DNA of 6,440 nt from Betaproteobacteria bacterium (GTDB lineage: Bacteria; Pseudomonadota; Gammaproteobacteria; Burkholderiales; SG8-41), in the NCBI GenBank assembly GCA_029883965.1, contig JAOUIN010000134.1:1-6440 (forward strand), written 5' to 3'. Positions within the stretch are counted from its first letter, which is position 1. Every line of letters begins with the position of its first letter. Under the pieces are notes generated by a model, which was given only the letters and a program-made list of their open reading frames with translations, made no database searches and had not been told where the DNA came from. Positions 5,927 through 6,440 of this stretch are shown one piece after another. Made by a program: the position numbers and the translations under genes.

Positions 5927-6440
5927 ATGAATCAGCCAGCGGCCAAGGCGCAAGTTACGCCTGCAATGGACAGCCCTGCTTATGTCACCAACGCGAGGCT
6001 GAAGGCCTGGGTCGCCGAAGTGGCGCAACTGACCAAGCCCGATCGCATTGTCTGGTGCGATGGATCGAAAGAGGAATACAACCGCCTGTGTGACGAAATG
6101 GTAGAAGCCGGCACGCTGATCCGGCTGAACCAGGAAAAGCGCCCGGGCTGTTTTCTTGCCCGCTCCGACCCCGGTGATGTTGCACGCATGGAAGACCGTA
6201 CTTTTGTCTGCAGCAAGAACAAGGACGACGCGGGTCCGAACAACAACTGGGTCGCCCCGGAAGAAATGAAGGCGACCATGAGCAAGCTCTACGACGGCTG
6301 CATGCGCGGTCGTCCGATGTATGTGATTCCCTTCAGCATGGGGCCGCTGGGCTCGCATATCGCCCATATCGGTGTCGAATTGACCGACTCGCCGTACGTG
6401 GTCGTCAGCATGCGCATCATGACCCGCATCGGCCGCAAGG
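5927..6440 (+). CDS. pckG: GTP-dependent phosphoenolpyruvate carboxykinase (5' part)
   Basis: The first 171 residues of a protein normally about 600 long; the gene runs off the right edge. The enzyme interconverts oxaloacetate plus GTP with PEP, CO2 and GDP in the cytoplasm, the entry step of gluconeogenesis (or an anaplerotic route). The N-terminal domain is unmistakable: VWCDGSKEEYNRL (42-54), CFLARSDPGDVARMEDRTFV (75-94), GPNNNWVAPEEM (103-114), GRPMYVIPFSMGPLGS (128-143) and IGVELTDSPYVVVSMRIMTR (148-167). The arginine of ARSDP (residue 79) corresponds to the substrate-binding Arg87 of the rat enzyme. These motifs identify the GTP class, not the unrelated ATP-dependent PckA. The nucleotide-binding and catalytic metal sites lie beyond the window. 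The gene probably has its own transcription start, because an intrinsic terminator separates it from the MFS gene upstream. Confidence 0.97.
   Translation, partial: MNQPAAKAQVTPAMDSPAYVTNARLKAWVAEVAQLTKPDRIVWCDGSKEEYNRLCDEMVEAGTLIRLNQEKRPGCFLARSDPGDVARMEDRTFVCSKNKDDAGPNNNWVAPEEMKATMSKLYDGCMRGRPMYVIPFSMGPLGSHIAHIGVELTDSPYVVVSMRIMTRIGRK

Noticed and set aside
5753..6367. 204-codon minus-strand open frame opposite pckG
   Set aside because: It is antisense to a certain pckG coding region, has no family resemblance and also crosses the terminator.

Overview
The window is a GC-rich stretch of proteobacterial chromosome with tightly packed genes. A betaproteobacterium is the best guess. The arguments are a YgfZ gene followed by what looks like a DUF4936 gene, a stand-alone Bug/TctC-type periplasmic binding protein (a family greatly expanded in Betaproteobacteria), a GTP-dependent PEP carboxykinase, and a ygfX gene with no sdhE beside it. 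This is an inference from gene content; no rRNA or marker phylogeny is available here.

Layout. Positions 1-938 (minus strand) hold ygfZ, an iron-sulfur/folate-linked housekeeping protein. It is followed after 13 bases by the first 13 codons of another gene that runs off the left edge. A divergent intergenic region (939-1068) carries a good sigma70-type promoter for ygfZ. On the plus strand come ygfX, a small two-helix inner-membrane protein, and a secreted Bug-family solute-binding protein (1578-2633). The binding protein meets an opposing MFS transporter gene (2570-3805, minus) tail to tail, and the two coding regions overlap by 64 bases. Divergent from that transporter is a second plus-strand unit: a YfcG-type glutathione transferase (3914-4609), then, 23 bases on, a second and unrelated MFS transporter starting at TTG (4633-5808). 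This unit ends in a clear intrinsic terminator (5849-5890). Thirty-six bases later pckG begins and runs off the right edge.

How the genes fit together. ygfZ and ygfX are neighbours in many proteobacteria, usually around sdhE, which is absent here. The glutathione transferase and the second MFS protein look co-transcribed and may share a stress or export role, but nothing in the sequence names a substrate. The Bug protein has no TctA/TctB membrane partners in view. pckG is a central-metabolism gene (gluconeogenesis/anaplerosis) with its own strong ribosome-binding site.

I found no tRNA, rRNA, CRISPR array, insertion sequence, phage gene or obvious new defence system. All genes longer than 300 bases belong to recognisable families. 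The points worth a second look are the missing sdhE, the read-through C-terminus and N-terminal insertion of the Bug protein, and the terminator set very close to pckG.
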